A DNA stretch of 64,000 nucleotides, taken from Enterobacteriaceae bacterium LSJC7 (GTDB lineage Bacteria > Pseudomonadota > Gammaproteobacteria > Enterobacterales > Enterobacteriaceae). Made by a program: the position numbers and the translations under genes. The notes under the pieces were generated by a model. The model searched no databases. It saw only the letters and a program-made list of their open reading frames with translations, and was not told the DNA's origin. Positions 37,929 to 48,893 of this stretch are shown here, piece by piece. Location of the stretch: positions 142,499 to 206,498 of the forward strand of contig AMFN01000001.1 in the NCBI GenBank assembly GCA_000302695.1, in the 5' to 3' direction. Position 1 is the stretch's first letter. Each line of letters opens with the position of its first letter.

Positions 37929-39929
37929 ATGAGCTACCAGGTGCTGGCCCGTAAATGGCGTCCACAAACCTTTGCCGATGTTGTTGGCCAGGAACATGTC
38001 CTGACCGCGCTGGCTAATGGCCTGAACCTTGGCCGTATCCACCACGCTTATCTGTTTTCTGGCACCCGCGGCGTGGGTAAAACCTCCATTGCCCGCCTGC
38101 TGGCAAAAGGCCTTAACTGCGAAACCGGCATTACCGCCACGCCGTGCGGCAAATGCGACAACTGCCGCGAGATTGAACAGGGCCGCTTTGTTGACCTCAT
38201 TGAGATAGACGCCGCCTCGCGTACCAAAGTGGAAGACACCCGCGAGCTACTTGATAACGTGCAGTACGCACCGGCGCGCGGGCGTTTTAAAGTCTACCTG
38301 ATTGACGAAGTACACATGCTCTCGCGCCACAGCTTTAACGCGCTGCTAAAAACGCTCGAAGAGCCACCCGAACACGTCAAATTCCTGCTGGCAACCACTG
38401 ACCCGCAAAAACTGCCGGTCACCATTTTGTCGCGCTGTTTGCAGTTTCATCTCAAAGCGCTGGATGTAACCCAGATTGCCGCCCAGCTTGAGCATATTCT
38501 CGGCCAGGAACACATTGATTTTGAATCGCGTGCGCTACAGCTACTGGCGCGTGCGGCGGAAGGTAGCCTGCGCGATGCGCTGAGTCTTACCGACCAGGCG
38601 ATTGCCAGCGGCGACGGCCAGGTGACCACTCAGGCGGTGAGCGCCATGCTTGGCACGCTTGACGATGACCAGGCGCTGACGCTGATTGAAGCCCTGGTCC
38701 AGGCCGACGGCCCACGCACGATGACGCTTGTGAACAATGCCGCGATGCGCGGCGTTGAGTGGGAAGCCCTGCTCATTGAAATGCTTGGCCTGTTGCACCG
38801 CATTGCGATGGTACAGCTATCGCCGTCTGCGCTCGGCAACGACGCACTGTCAGATGAAACGCGGCTGCGTGAACTGGCGCGCACCGTGGCACCAACAGAT
38901 ATTCAACTTTACTACCAGACGCTGCTTATTGGGCGTAAAGAGTTACCCTGGGCGCCGGACCGGCGCATGGGCGTGGAAATGACGCTACTGCGTGCGCTGG
39001 CATTCCACCCACAGCAGCCGCTGCCAGAACCGCAAGCGCCGCGCAGTACAGCACCGCTTGTCGCACCTGCGCCGTCTTTGCCGCCACAGCAGATGGCGGC
39101 ACCCCAGGCATTCACACCATCGGCGCTACCCTCAGCAGAGCAGGTTGCGCCGCCGCCCATGGACATGGCAGATATAGCGCAGGACGCGCCACCGCCAGGC
39201 GCGCCGCTGCCAGACGCCATAAGCCAGGTGCTACAGGCCCGCAGCCAGCTTGCGCGCCAGCAGGGAGAAACCAAAACAAAAAAGGGTGAACCGGCGGCGC
39301 TATCGCGTGCTGCGCGGCCGGTTGCAAACTCCGCGCTGGAACGCCTTGCCTCTGTGACCGAGCGTGTACAGGCGCGCCAGTCTGCTCCCCAGGCGCAGGA
39401 TAAACCCTCTAAGAAAGAGGCTTATCGCTGGAAGGCGCAGAACCCTGAAACGGCCGTGGTGGAAGAAGTCGCCACGCCGAAAGCGCTTAAGCGAGCCCTT
39501 GAGCACGAGAAAACCCCGGAGCTTGCGGCGAAACTGGCTGAAGAAGCGATTGAGCGCGATCCCTGGGCCGAAGAAGTGAGTCGCCTTAAGGTAGCGAAGC
39601 TGGTCGAGCAGGTCGCGCTGAATGCCTGGAAAGAGCAGAATGGCAACGCCATCTGTCTGCATCTGCGCCCGTCACAGCGCCACTTAAACTCTTCCGGCGC
39701 GCAGCAGGCGCTGGCGCAGGCGCTGAGCGAGTTGCACGGCGCGCCGGTAGAACTGACCATTGTCGAAGACGACAGCCCCGCGCAGCGCACGCCGCTGGAG
39801 TGGCGCCAGGCTATCTATGAAGAGAAGCTGGAGCAGGCGCGGGAATCGATTATTGCGGATAATAATATCCAGACCTTGCAACGGTTTTTCGACGCGAGTC
39901 TGGATGAAGAGAGTATTCGCCCCGTCTGA
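37929..39929 (+). CDS. dnaX: DNA polymerase III subunits tau and gamma
   Basis: A 666-residue clamp-loader protein (tau). The AAA+ domain has Walker A GTRGVGKTS, the zinc-finger cysteines CGKCDNC, Walker B (DEVHMLSRHSFNALLKTLEEP) and SRC. A Pro/Ala/Gln-rich linker (about 360-450) is followed by the tau-specific DnaB- and alpha-binding domains. A -1 frameshift signal at 39278-39284 should give the short gamma form of 453 residues. The ATG at 37929 gives the conserved start MSYQVLARKWRP. It forms an operon with ybaB and recR. Confidence 0.97.
   Translation: MSYQVLARKWRPQTFADVVGQEHVLTALANGLNLGRIHHAYLFSGTRGVGKTSIARLLAKGLNCETGITATPCGKCDNCREIEQGRFVDLIEIDAASRTKVEDTRELLDNVQYAPARGRFKVYLIDEVHMLSRHSFNALLKTLEEPPEHVKFLLATTDPQKLPVTILSRCLQFHLKALDVTQIAAQLEHILGQEHIDFESRALQLLARAAEGSLRDALSLTDQAIASGDGQVTTQAVSAMLGTLDDDQALTLIEALVQADGPRTMTLVNNAAMRGVEWEALLIEMLGLLHRIAMVQLSPSALGNDALSDETRLRELARTVAPTDIQLYYQTLLIGRKELPWAPDRRMGVEMTLLRALAFHPQQPLPEPQAPRSTAPLVAPAPSLPPQQMAAPQAFTPSALPSAEQVAPPPMDMADIAQDAPPPGAPLPDAISQVLQARSQLARQQGETKTKKGEPAALSRAARPVANSALERLASVTERVQARQSAPQAQDKPSKKEAYRWKAQNPETAVVEEVATPKALKRALEHEKTPELAAKLAEEAIERDPWAEEVSRLKVAKLVEQVALNAWKEQNGNAICLHLRPSQRHLNSSGAQQALAQALSELHGAPVELTIVEDDSPAQRTPLEWRQAIYEEKLEQARESIIADNNIQTLQRFFDASLDEESIRPV
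39263..39329 (+). promoter_or_regulatory. dnaX: Programmed -1 frameshift signal of dnaX
   Basis: The slippery heptamer A AAA AAG (39278-39284) is in the right frame (ACA AAA AAG). Ten bases upstream is the stimulatory Shine-Dalgarno-like AGGGAG (39263-39268). Downstream, a stem from AACCGGC with GCCGGTT (about 39289-39329) is possible. After slippage one GGG codon and TGA (39287-39289) end the gamma protein. In E. coli the extra codon is GAG instead. Confidence 0.9.
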
Positions 39930-40012
39930 CGTGCAGCCTGGCTGTGCGTTATCAACAACACGCCGCGTAAGCGTTTTGTCGGTTATGCGGCCCGAGCAAT
40001 AGAGAGAAGATT

Positions 40013-40345
40013 ATGTTTGGTGGTAAAGGCGGTCTGGGTAACCTGATGAAGCAGGCCCAGCAGATGCAGGACAAAATGCAGAAGATGCAGGAAGAAATCG
40101 CCGCAATGGAAGTAACCGGCGAATCTGGCGCAGGTCTGGTGAAAGTCACCATCAACGGGGCGCATAACTGCCGCCGCGTGGAAATTGACCCAAGCCTGCT
40201 CGAAGACGACAAAGACATGCTCGAAGATCTGGTAGCGGCCGCGTTCAACGACGCAGCGCGTCGCATTGAAGAGACGCAGAAAGAGAAAATGGCGTCTGTG
40301 TCTTCTGGCATGCAGTTGCCGCCTGGCTTCAAGATGCCGTTCTGA
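40013..40345 (+). CDS. ybaB: Nucleoid-associated protein YbaB/EbfC family
   Basis: A 110-residue protein, very close to E. coli YbaB. The Gly-rich N-terminus ([19 protein letters not shown]) precedes a helix-strand-helix tweezers-like dimer core. It binds DNA and is linked to nucleoid structure. Its TGA overlaps the recR ATG (TGATG), so translation is coupled. Confidence 0.97.
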   Translation: MFGGKGGLGNLMKQAQQMQDKMQKMQEEIAAMEVTGESGAGLVKVTINGAHNCRRVEIDPSLLEDDKDMLEDLVAAAFNDAARRIEETQKEKMASVSSGMQLPPGFKMPF

Positions 40346-40950
40346 TGCAAACCAGCCCGCTGCTCACGCAGCTTATGGAAGCGCTGCGCTGTCTGCCAGG
40401 CGTGGGGCCAAAATCGGCCCAGCGTATGGCCTTTGCGCTGTTGCAGCGCGACCGCAGCGGCGGCATGCGCCTGGCGCAGTCGCTCCAGCGCGCGATGTCG
40501 GAAATCGGCCACTGTGCCGATTGCCGCACTTTCACCGAGCAGGAGGTCTGTAACATCTGCTCGAACCCGCGTCGGCGTGAAAACGGCCAGATTTGCGTGG
40601 TGGAAAGTCCGGCGGATATTTACGCCATTGAGCAGACCGGGCAGTTTTCCGGGCGCTACTTTGTGCTGATGGGCCACCTGTCGCCGCTTGACGGCATTGG
40701 CCCGGACGACATCGGGCTGGACCGCCTGGAGCAGCGCCTGGAAACCGAACAGATGCAGGAAGTGATTCTCGCCACCAATCCCACCGTGGAAGGCGAGGCG
40801 ACCGCGAACTACATCGCTGAACTTTGCGCCCAGTACGGCGTAGAGGCCAGCCGTATCGCCCACGGCGTGCCGGTGGGAGGTGAACTGGAAATGGTCGATG
40901 GCACCACGCTTTCCCATTCTCTGGTCGGGCGTCATAAGATTAGTTTTTAA
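40345..40950 (+). CDS. recR: Recombination mediator RecR
   Basis: A 201-residue protein with an N-terminal helix-hairpin-helix ([14 protein letters not shown]), the four-cysteine zinc finger ([16 protein letters not shown]), a Toprim domain (about 80-175, [14 protein letters not shown]) and the C-terminal Walker B-like part. With RecO (and RecF) it loads RecA on SSB-coated gaps. Last gene of dnaX-ybaB-recR. Confidence 0.98.
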   Translation: MQTSPLLTQLMEALRCLPGVGPKSAQRMAFALLQRDRSGGMRLAQSLQRAMSEIGHCADCRTFTEQEVCNICSNPRRRENGQICVVESPADIYAIEQTGQFSGRYFVLMGHLSPLDGIGPDDIGLDRLEQRLETEQMQEVILATNPTVEGEATANYIAELCAQYGVEASRIAHGVPVGGELEMVDGTTLSHSLVGRHKISF

Positions 40951-40955
40951 TCAAT

Positions 40956-40979
40956 CGGGAGCGGCATTTTGCGCTCCCG
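40956..40979 (+). terminator. Hairpin after recR, abutting the htpG promoter
   Basis: CGGGAGCG (40956-40963) and CGCTCCCG (40972-40979) form a perfect 8-bp stem with an 8-base loop. No T-tract follows; the next base begins the -35 of the htpG heat-shock promoter. It probably ends or attenuates the dnaX-ybaB-recR transcript. Confidence 0.6.
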
Positions 40980-41008
40980 CTTGAAATCCTCTCTACGTAT
41001 CCCCATTA
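40980..41008 (+). promoter_or_regulatory. Sigma-32 heat-shock promoter of htpG
   Basis: CTTGAAA (40980-40986), 14 bases, CCCCATTA (41001-41008) is a consensus RpoH promoter, at the same relative place as in E. coli htpG. The leader to the ATG is about 80 bases. Confidence 0.93.
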
Positions 41009-41097
41009 CCTCAAAAACGTATTTTCCCGTAACCGTACAAACCCGCGCGCTTGCAGATGTGACTGTAAGCACAAGGGAAGAGTTGAGGTATCGCTAA

Positions 41098-42972
41098 ATG
41101 AAAGGACAAGAGACACGTGGCTTCCAGTCAGAGGTAAAACAGCTTCTGCACCTGATGATCCATTCTCTTTATTCGAACAAAGAAATTTTCCTGCGTGAGC
41201 TTATCTCCAACGCCTCCGATGCGGCCGACAAGCTGCGCTTTCGCGCACTGTCGAAGCCGGAACTTTATGAAGGCGACGGTGAGCTGCGCGTGCGCGTTTC
41301 GTTTGATAAAGACGCCCGCACGTTGACCATTTCCGATAACGGCATCGGTATGAACCGTGATGACGTTATCGACCACCTTGGCACCATTGCTAAATCCGGC
41401 ACCAAAGCGTTTCTGGAGTCAATGGGCTCAGACCAGGCCAAAGACAGCCAGCTGATTGGCCAGTTTGGCGTGGGCTTCTACTCGGCGTTTATCGTGGCCG
41501 ATAAAGTGACGGTCCGCACCCGGGCGGCGGGCGACAGTGCCGAAAACGGCGTGTTCTGGGAATCTGCCGGTGAAGGCGACTATACCGTTGCTGACATCAC
41601 CAAAGAGGATCGCGGGACGGAGATAACGCTGCACCTGCGTGAAGGTGAAGACGAGTTCCTCGACGCCTGGCGCGTGCGTTCTATCATCAGCAAGTATTCC
41701 GACCATATCGCGCTGCCGGTAGAAATTGAGCAGAGCGAAGAGAAAGACGGCGAAACCGTCGTTAGCTGGGAAAAGATCAACAAAGCCCAGGCGCTGTGGA
41801 CCCGCAGCCGCGGTGAAATCAGCGACGACGAATACAACGAGTTCTACAAGCACATCGCCCACGACTTTACCGATCCGCTCACCTGGAGCCACAACCGCGT
41901 TGAAGGCAAACAGGAGTACACCAGCCTGCTGTACATCCCGGCGCAGGCGCCGTGGGACATGTGGAACCGCGATCACAAACACGGCCTGAAGCTCTACGTA
42001 CAGCGCGTGTTCATCATGGACGACGCCGAGCAGTTCATGCCGAACTACCTGCGCTTTGTGCGCGGCCTGATTGACTCAAGCGACCTGCCGCTTAACGTGT
42101 CGCGTGAAATTCTGCAAGACAGCACGGTTACCCGCAACCTGCGCAACGCACTGAGCAAGCGTGCGTTGCAGATGCTTGAGAAACTGGCAAAAGACGATGC
42201 GGACAAATACCAGACCTTCTGGGAACAGTTTGGTCTGGTGCTTAAAGAAGGCCCGGCGGAAGACACCGCCAACCAGCAGACCATTGCAAAACTGCTGCGT
42301 TTTGCCTCCACCCACAACGACTCCTCTGTGCAAAACGTCTCGCTCGATGCGTACATTGCGCGCATGAAAGAAGGGCAGGAGAAGATTTACTTCATCACCG
42401 CCGACAGCTACGCCGCGGCGAAAAGCAGCCCGCACCTGGAATTGCTGCGTAAAAAGGGCATCGAAGTGCTGCTGCTGTCTGACCGCATCGACGAGTGGAT
42501 GATGAGCTACCTGACCGAGTTTGACGGTAAGCCGTTCCAGTCCGTATCAAAAGCAGACGAGTCGCTGGAGAAGCTGGCCGACGACGTGGACGACAGCGCG
42601 AAGGAAGCCGACAAAGCGCTTGAGCCGTTCGTTGAGCGTGTGAAAACGCTGCTGGGCGAGCGCGTGAAAGAGGTGCGTCTGACCCATCGCCTGACCGATA
42701 CGCCAGCCATTGTCACCACCGACAGCGACGAGATGAGCACCCAGATGGCGAAGCTGTTCGCCGCCGCAGGCCAGGCCGTACCGGATGTGAAGTACATCTT
42801 CGAGCTAAACCCGGAGCACCCGCTGGTAAAACGCACTGCCGATACCAGCGACGACACACGTTTTGGTGAGTGGGTGGAGCTGCTGCTTGACCAGGCGCTG
42901 CTGGCTGAGAAAGGCTCACTGGAAGACCCGAACCTGTTTATTCGCCGCATCAACCAGCTGCTGCTGGGCTAA
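41098..42972 (+). CDS. htpG: Hsp90 chaperone HtpG
   Basis: A 624-residue Hsp90, the same length as in E. coli. The GHKL ATPase domain has [17 protein letters not shown] and [11 protein letters not shown]; middle and C-terminal dimer domains follow. It works with DnaK in protein remodelling in the cytoplasm and is induced by heat through the sigma-32 promoter upstream. It ends in a strong terminator. Confidence 0.98.
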   Translation: MKGQETRGFQSEVKQLLHLMIHSLYSNKEIFLRELISNASDAADKLRFRALSKPELYEGDGELRVRVSFDKDARTLTISDNGIGMNRDDVIDHLGTIAKSGTKAFLESMGSDQAKDSQLIGQFGVGFYSAFIVADKVTVRTRAAGDSAENGVFWESAGEGDYTVADITKEDRGTEITLHLREGEDEFLDAWRVRSIISKYSDHIALPVEIEQSEEKDGETVVSWEKINKAQALWTRSRGEISDDEYNEFYKHIAHDFTDPLTWSHNRVEGKQEYTSLLYIPAQAPWDMWNRDHKHGLKLYVQRVFIMDDAEQFMPNYLRFVRGLIDSSDLPLNVSREILQDSTVTRNLRNALSKRALQMLEKLAKDDADKYQTFWEQFGLVLKEGPAEDTANQQTIAKLLRFASTHNDSSVQNVSLDAYIARMKEGQEKIYFITADSYAAAKSSPHLELLRKKGIEVLLLSDRIDEWMMSYLTEFDGKPFQSVSKADESLEKLADDVDDSAKEADKALEPFVERVKTLLGERVKEVRLTHRLTDTPAIVTTDSDEMSTQMAKLFAAAGQAVPDVKYIFELNPEHPLVKRTADTSDDTRFGEWVELLLDQALLAEKGSLEDPNLFIRRINQLLLG

Positions 42973-42986
42973 GCGCGATTAACGCT

Positions 42987-43014
42987 AAAAACCCGCCGAC
43001 AGGCGGGTTTTTTT
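42987..43014 (+). terminator. Intrinsic terminator of htpG
   Basis: CCCGCC (42992-42997) and GGCGGG (43002-43007) with flanking AAAAA/TTTTT pairing, a GACA loop and seven T. Confidence 0.93.
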
Positions 43015-43960
<946 letters not shown>

Positions 43961-43972
43961 GCCGCGCGAAAT

Positions 43973-43997
43973 AACCGGGGAAAGACTCCCCGGTTTT
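43973..43997 (+). terminator. Terminator of adk
   Basis: AACCGGGGA (43973-43981) and TCCCCGGTT (43987-43995) form a perfect 9-bp stem followed by four T. Confidence 0.85.
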
Positions 43998-44020
43998 CAC
44001 TTTTCAGGGATGTATCTGCA

Positions 44021-44479
44021 ATGCGGAAAAAATTACCGCGCCTTGCTCTTATTCTTATTGTTACCTTCTGCTCCACAGGCTGTGCTGAAATGCTTTACGG
44101 CGTTATCTGCGCAGGCGGCATCCTGTTCTCTTCTGATACCCACAAAACGGCGCTGATCTGGCCGGATGCGCGCGTGGGTGAGCCTTACCAGGCCACGCTG
44201 CACGTGGGTGAGTTGCTGCAACCCGAGTTTAGCGATAGCGAGCGTTTGCCTGACGGACTGACGCTGTCGTGGTGGTATAAAGGCGAAGACGTCAACGCGG
44301 GGCCGTCGCCGCTGGTCGATTACACCCGAACGACCAGAGATTTTGCCGATATCTATCTGCGACTGGAAGGTACGCCAACAAAAGCCGGAAAGTACCGTTT
44401 CTCCGTCATCTCCCATTACATGCCCTCTATGTGCGGCACCGGCAGCGCCGTCCACCCGCTGCGCCTTCGCGTTCAATAG
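44021..44479 (+). CDS. Hypothetical lipoprotein between adk and hemH
   Basis: A 152-residue protein with a basic start (MRKKLPR), a hydrophobic stretch and the lipobox CSTGC at about residues 17-21, so Cys21 should be lipidated; the next residue is Ala, which favours the outer membrane. The mature part looks all-beta (GEPYQATLHVGE; TPTKAGKYRFSVISHY, the latter like Ig-like putative domains) and has two further cysteines, at about residues 30 and 138. E. coli K-12 has no gene here. I do not recognise the function. It lies 60 bases after adk, behind the adk terminator. Confidence 0.8.
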   Translation: MRKKLPRLALILIVTFCSTGCAEMLYGVICAGGILFSSDTHKTALIWPDARVGEPYQATLHVGELLQPEFSDSERLPDGLTLSWWYKGEDVNAGPSPLVDYTRTTRDFADIYLRLEGTPTKAGKYRFSVISHYMPSMCGTGSAVHPLRLRVQ

Positions 44480-44573
44480 TGTTCACGCGCTACCTGTCGC
44501 TGCAATTGGTCCCTTGTGGCGGCTTTTCGGCTACAATCTTTAACCCGTAACGCAGTCAATAAGGAGTGGAACG

Positions 44574-45530
44574 TTGCGTCAGGAAAAAATGGGCGTGCTG
44601 TTGGCAAACCTTGGCACGCCGCAAGCACCCACCCCCGCGGCAGTGAAACGCTATCTGCGCCAGTTCCTCAGTGACAGACGCGTGGTTGATGCGCCGCGCC
44701 TGAAGTGGTGGCTTATTCTGCGCGCTATCGTGCTGCCGCTGCGCTCCCCGCGTGTGGCAAAACTCTATCAATCGGTGTGGACCGACGGTGGCTCGCCGCT
44801 AATGGTCTACAGCCGTAGCCAGCAGCAAAAACTCCAGGCGCTGCTCCCGGACACGCCGGTCGCCCTTGGCATGAGCTACGGTGTGCCATCCATACAAAGC
44901 GCGGTGGACGAGTTGCTAAGTCAGGGCGTGAATCACATTGTGGTGCTGTCGTTGTACCCGCAATATTCCTGCTCCACCGTGGCGGCAGTGTGGGACGAAC
45001 TGGCGCGCGTGCTGGCAAAAACCCGTAACGTGCCTGCCGTCTCTTTTATTCGTGATTACGCGCAGAACCCGGACTACATTGCCGCACTGGCCGATTCAGC
45101 GCGCCGCTCCTTTGCTGAACACGGGGAGCCGGATCTGCTGCTGCTCTCTTATCACGGCATCCCGCAGCGCTACGCCGATGAGGGTGATGATTATCCGCAA
45201 CGCTGTCGCGATACCACCCGCTCGCTGGTCAGCGCGCTTGGCCTGCCGCCTGAAAAGGTGATGATGACCTTCCAGTCGCGCTTTGGCAAAGAGCCGTGGC
45301 TGACGCCTTACACTGACGAGACGATGAAAATGCTCGGTGAGCAGGGCGTGAAGCATATTCAGGTGATGTGCCCGGGCTTTGCAGCGGACTGCCTGGAGAC
45401 GCTTGAAGAAATCGCCATGCAGAACCGTGAAATCTTCCAGCACGCCGGTGGCGGAAAATATGAATATATTCCAGCGCTTAATGACCAGGACGACCACATT
45501 GCGATGATGGCGCGGCTGGTGGCGCGCTAG
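44574..45530 (+). CDS. hemH: Ferrochelatase HemH
   Basis: A 318-residue enzyme inserting ferrous iron into protoporphyrin IX, the last step of haem synthesis, at the membrane surface. The catalytic His is in SYHGIPQRY, and PQRCRDTTR and [15 protein letters not shown] are conserved. The start is most likely TTG at 44574: AAGGAG lies 7 bases upstream and the resulting N-terminus ([16 protein letters not shown]) matches E. coli [16 protein letters not shown]. The first ATG in frame is at 44589. Confidence 0.96.
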   Translation: MRQEKMGVLLANLGTPQAPTPAAVKRYLRQFLSDRRVVDAPRLKWWLILRAIVLPLRSPRVAKLYQSVWTDGGSPLMVYSRSQQQKLQALLPDTPVALGMSYGVPSIQSAVDELLSQGVNHIVVLSLYPQYSCSTVAAVWDELARVLAKTRNVPAVSFIRDYAQNPDYIAALADSARRSFAEHGEPDLLLLSYHGIPQRYADEGDDYPQRCRDTTRSLVSALGLPPEKVMMTFQSRFGKEPWLTPYTDETMKMLGEQGVKHIQVMCPGFAADCLETLEEIAMQNREIFQHAGGGKYEYIPALNDQDDHIAMMARLVAR

Positions 45531-45599
45531 CGCCGATCGCAAGGGGGGCGCAGGTGTGCTACTCTACGCCGCCTGTCTGGCTACCCCCTTAATCCATTC

Positions 45600-46904
45600 A
45601 TGAAATTTCCCGGTAAACGTAAATCTAAACACTATTTTCCCGTCAGCAACCGCGATCCGTTGCTGGTGCAACGCCAGCCTGAGAGCGAAACCAGCAGTAG
45701 CTGGATTGTTGGTATCGATCAGACGCTGGTGGATATTGAAGCAAAGGTGGATGACGACTTTGTCCGTCGCTACGGCCTGAGCTTTGGCCACTCGCTGGTG
45801 ATTGCCGATGACGTGGCCGAAGCGCTTTATCGGGAACTGGTCAGCCAGAATCTTATTACCCACCAGTTTGCCGGTGGCACCATCGGTAACACCATGCACA
45901 ATTACTCGGTGCTGGCTGACGACCGCTCGGTGCTGCTGGGCGTGATGTGCAGTAATATCGAAATCGGCGGCTACGCCTATCGCTACCTGTGCAATACCTC
46001 CAGTCGCACCGATCTGAACTACCTGCAAGGTGTGGATGGCCCAATTGGTCGCTGCTTTACGCTTATCAACGCACAGGGCGAACGCACCTTTGCCATCAGT
46101 CCTGGCCACATGAACCGCCTGCATCCGCAAAGCATTCCTGAAGAGGTGATTGCTGGTGCCTCGGCACTGGTACTGAGCGCCTATCTGGTGCGCTGCGAGC
46201 CGGGCGAGCCGATGACCGATGCCGCCATGCAGGCGATTGCGTATGCCAAAAAGCACGATGTGCCGGTGGTGTTGACGCTCGGCACCAAATTCGTGATTGC
46301 CGACAGGCCGCAGTGGTGGTGCGATTTTCTTCACGAGCACGTGTCGATTCTGGCGATGAACGAGGAAGAGGCTGAAGCGCTGACCGGGCTAAGTGACCCG
46401 CTTGCGGCGGCGGATAAAGCGCTCGACTGGGTGGACCTGGTGCTGTGCACTGCCGGTCCACAGGGGCTTTATATGGCGGGCTTTACCGAAGATGAGAAAA
46501 AGCGCCTCACGCGCCACCCGCTGCTGCCGGGCACCATTGCGGAATTTAACCAGTATGAATTCAGCCGAGCCATGCGTCACAAAGATTGTACGACGCCGCA
46601 GCGTATCTATTCCCATATCGCGCCCTACATGGGCGGGCCGGAAAAAATCATGAACACCAACGGCGCGGGCGACGGCGCGCTGGCGGCGCTGCTGCACGAT
46701 ATCACCGCTAATCACTACCACCGCGCCAGCGTGCCAAACTCCAGCAAGCACGCGCTGAACTGGCTGACCTATTCGTCTCTGGCGCAGGTGTGCAAATATG
46801 CCAACCGCGTCAGCTATCAGGTGCTGAATCAGCATTCACCGCGCCTGTCGCGCGGGCTGCCGGAGCGCGAAGACAGCCTCGAAGAAGCCTACTGGGAACG
46901 CTAA
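45600..46904 (+). CDS. gsk: Inosine-guanosine kinase Gsk
   Basis: A 434-residue PfkB-family kinase, the same length as in E. coli, phosphorylating inosine and guanosine to IMP and GMP in purine salvage. The PfkB signature with the catalytic Asp is NTNGAGDGALAALLHD; the FAGGTIGNTMHNYSVL segment binds the nucleoside. It converges with ybaL at a shared terminator. Confidence 0.97.
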   Translation: MKFPGKRKSKHYFPVSNRDPLLVQRQPESETSSSWIVGIDQTLVDIEAKVDDDFVRRYGLSFGHSLVIADDVAEALYRELVSQNLITHQFAGGTIGNTMHNYSVLADDRSVLLGVMCSNIEIGGYAYRYLCNTSSRTDLNYLQGVDGPIGRCFTLINAQGERTFAISPGHMNRLHPQSIPEEVIAGASALVLSAYLVRCEPGEPMTDAAMQAIAYAKKHDVPVVLTLGTKFVIADRPQWWCDFLHEHVSILAMNEEEAEALTGLSDPLAAADKALDWVDLVLCTAGPQGLYMAGFTEDEKKRLTRHPLLPGTIAEFNQYEFSRAMRHKDCTTPQRIYSHIAPYMGGPEKIMNTNGAGDGALAALLHDITANHYHRASVPNSSKHALNWLTYSSLAQVCKYANRVSYQVLNQHSPRLSRGLPEREDSLEEAYWER

Positions 46905-46920
46905 GTGCGGGCATAAAAAA

Positions 46921-46952
46921 TGCCGGTCAGTACAGCCACTGACCGGCATTTT
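46921..46952. terminator. Bidirectional terminator between gsk and ybaL
   Basis: TGCCGGTCAGT (46921-46931) and ACTGACCGGCA (46938-46948) form a perfect 11-bp stem, with an A-run before and TTTT after. It serves both convergent genes. Confidence 0.93.
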
Positions 46953-46977
46953 CGTTTTTCAGTGCGCAGTGAGCGGG

Positions 46978-48654
46978 TTATCCGGTGACCGCTTCCGTTA
47001 CCGGCGGTTTCTCCAGCAGCGTCAGCATGGTATTGGCAATTTCACGCTCGCCCATCACCACCTGGTTGGCACCGCGCTCGGTAATGTACTCCACTTCGTC
47101 GTCGTAGTGCGCGCGGGCGATGATTTCAATATGTGGGTTCTTCTCGCGGGCAGCGGCGACAATCTCGCCAGCCTCGTAGCCGTTGGGGATGGTCAGCAGC
47201 AGCCAGCGGGCGCAGTCAAGATGCGCCAGCGCCATGATCTCTTCATTGGCCGCGTTGCCCAGCACCGCACGCACGCCGCGCTCGCGCAGCTCATCCACGC
47301 GGTTGCGTGAGGTTTCAATGACCACCAGCGGCACGCCCTGTTCAATCAGGCGCTGGCCCAGCAGGCTGCCGACGCGGCCAAAGCCGACCAGCAGCACATG
47401 GTTACAGATATCCACCGGCACCTGCTTTTCTTCTTCCAGCGCCTCTTCGAAGGTTTGCTCCTCCAGAGTTTCGTGCCTTTTCAGGAAGCGCTCCAGCAGG
47501 GCAAATACCACCGGATTAAGCATGATGGAGAGGATAGCGCCTGCCAGCACCAGGTTTTGTCCGGCCTGCGGCAGCAGGCCCATCGCCATGCCAAGACCGG
47601 CCAGGATAAAGGCAAATTCACCAATCTGCGCGAGACTTGCGGCAATGGTCAGCGCGGTGCGCTGCGAGTGACCAAACATGCGCACCAGCAGGAAGGCGGC
47701 GACAGACTTACCAAAGATAATAATGGTGAGCGTGGCGAGTACCGCCAGCGGCTGCTCAATCAGTACCATCGGGTCGAACAACATGCCAACGGAGACAAAG
47801 AACAGCACCGCAAACGCGTCACGCAGCGGCAGTGTGTCGTGTGCCGCGCGGTGGCTGAGTTCGGATTCGTTGAGCACCATGCCGGCAAAAAACGCACCGA
47901 GGGCAAAGGAGACGTCAAACAGCTCTACCGCACCCATCGCAATACCGAGAGCCAGTGCCAGCACCGAGAGCGTAAACAGTTCACGTGAACCGGTAGCGGC
48001 GCTGCGCGCCAGAATCCACGGCACCAGGCGGCGGCCTACCAGCATCATCAGCGCGATAAACGCCACAACCTTGCCAATGGTCATGCTCATATCCAGCGCG
48101 AGGGAGGCAAATCCGACGTTACCCTTCTCCATCATGCCGGCCACCGCAGGCAGCAGAACCAGCGTCAGCACCATCACCAGGTCTTCCACTATCAGCCAGC
48201 CAATGGCAATTTGCCCGCGCTGGCTGTCAATAAGCTGGCGTTCTTCCAGCGCCCTGAGCAGTACCACGGTACTGGCGGTTGACAGGCACAGGCCAAACAC
48301 AATGCCGGTCATCATTGACCAGCCGAGCGCTGCGGCAAGCCCCATGCCCAGCAGTGTGGCCACGGCTATCTGCAAAATTGCGCCGGGAATGGCGATGGTT
48401 TTTACCGCCATCAGATCTTTAAGAGAGAAGTGCAGCCCGACGCCGAACATCAGCAGAATCACGCCCAGTTCTGCCAGTTCAGGGGCTAGTTTGGTATCTG
48501 CTACAAAGCCCGGGGTAAACGGTCCTGCCAGCACACCCGCAAGTAAGTATCCCACCAGCGGTGATATGCGCAGCTTGTTGGCAAGCATACCCAACAGAAA
48601 AGCGAGCACAAGGCCGCCAACAATGGTGGTGATAAGCGGGGTGGCATGATGCAT
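46978..48654 (-). CDS. ybaL: CPA2-family cation:proton antiporter YbaL
   Basis: A 558-residue inner-membrane protein, the same length as E. coli YbaL. About twelve helices of the Na+/H+-exchanger fold (1-385) are followed by an RCK/TrkA-N domain (about 415-530) with the Rossmann motif VGFGRVGSLLGQRL. It is predicted to be a potassium:proton antiporter of the Kef type; the substrate is not proven. It is divergent from no close neighbour; fsr lies upstream on the same strand. Confidence 0.94.
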   Translation of the reverse strand: MHHATPLITTIVGGLVLAFLLGMLANKLRISPLVGYLLAGVLAGPFTPGFVADTKLAPELAELGVILLMFGVGLHFSLKDLMAVKTIAIPGAILQIAVATLLGMGLAAALGWSMMTGIVFGLCLSTASTVVLLRALEERQLIDSQRGQIAIGWLIVEDLVMVLTLVLLPAVAGMMEKGNVGFASLALDMSMTIGKVVAFIALMMLVGRRLVPWILARSAATGSRELFTLSVLALALGIAMGAVELFDVSFALGAFFAGMVLNESELSHRAAHDTLPLRDAFAVLFFVSVGMLFDPMVLIEQPLAVLATLTIIIFGKSVAAFLLVRMFGHSQRTALTIAASLAQIGEFAFILAGLGMAMGLLPQAGQNLVLAGAILSIMLNPVVFALLERFLKRHETLEEQTFEEALEEEKQVPVDICNHVLLVGFGRVGSLLGQRLIEQGVPLVVIETSRNRVDELRERGVRAVLGNAANEEIMALAHLDCARWLLLTIPNGYEAGEIVAAAREKNPHIEIIARAHYDDEVEYITERGANQVVMGEREIANTMLTLLEKPPVTEAVTG

Positions 48655-48861
48655 TCCGTCTCCTTCTGGGCTGTGTTAATTCCGGGTGTCAGCACCGAAC
48701 GGGCTGACAGCAGTACTTATAGTTTATAACAACTTTTTACAGTGCGTTTGCGAATAAATGTTGAATGCTCTTGAAAATAATCGCTTCAGACAAAAAAGCC
48801 TCACAGCATGCTAATTCAGCGCATTATCTTAAATGAGGCGTTAATTAATGTGGGGATTAGC

Positions 48862-48888
48862 TCCGGCCAGAACAAGACTCTGGCCGGA
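48862..48888. other. Perfect 10-bp inverted repeat after fsr
   Basis: TCCGGCCAGA (48862-48871) and TCTGGCCGGA (48879-48888) with a 7-base loop lie 6 bases beyond the fsr stop. On the fsr strand no T-run follows, so it is a stabilising hairpin or weak terminator. Confidence 0.7.
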
Positions 48889-48893
48889 AAAAG

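Noticed and set aside
39952-40935. 327-codon minus-strand frame opposite ybaB and recR
   Set aside because: Shadow of two well-conserved genes; His/Arg-rich with no motif.
45564-46340. 258-codon minus-strand frame opposite gsk
   Set aside because: Shadow of a full-length conserved kinase gene, with no domain of its own.
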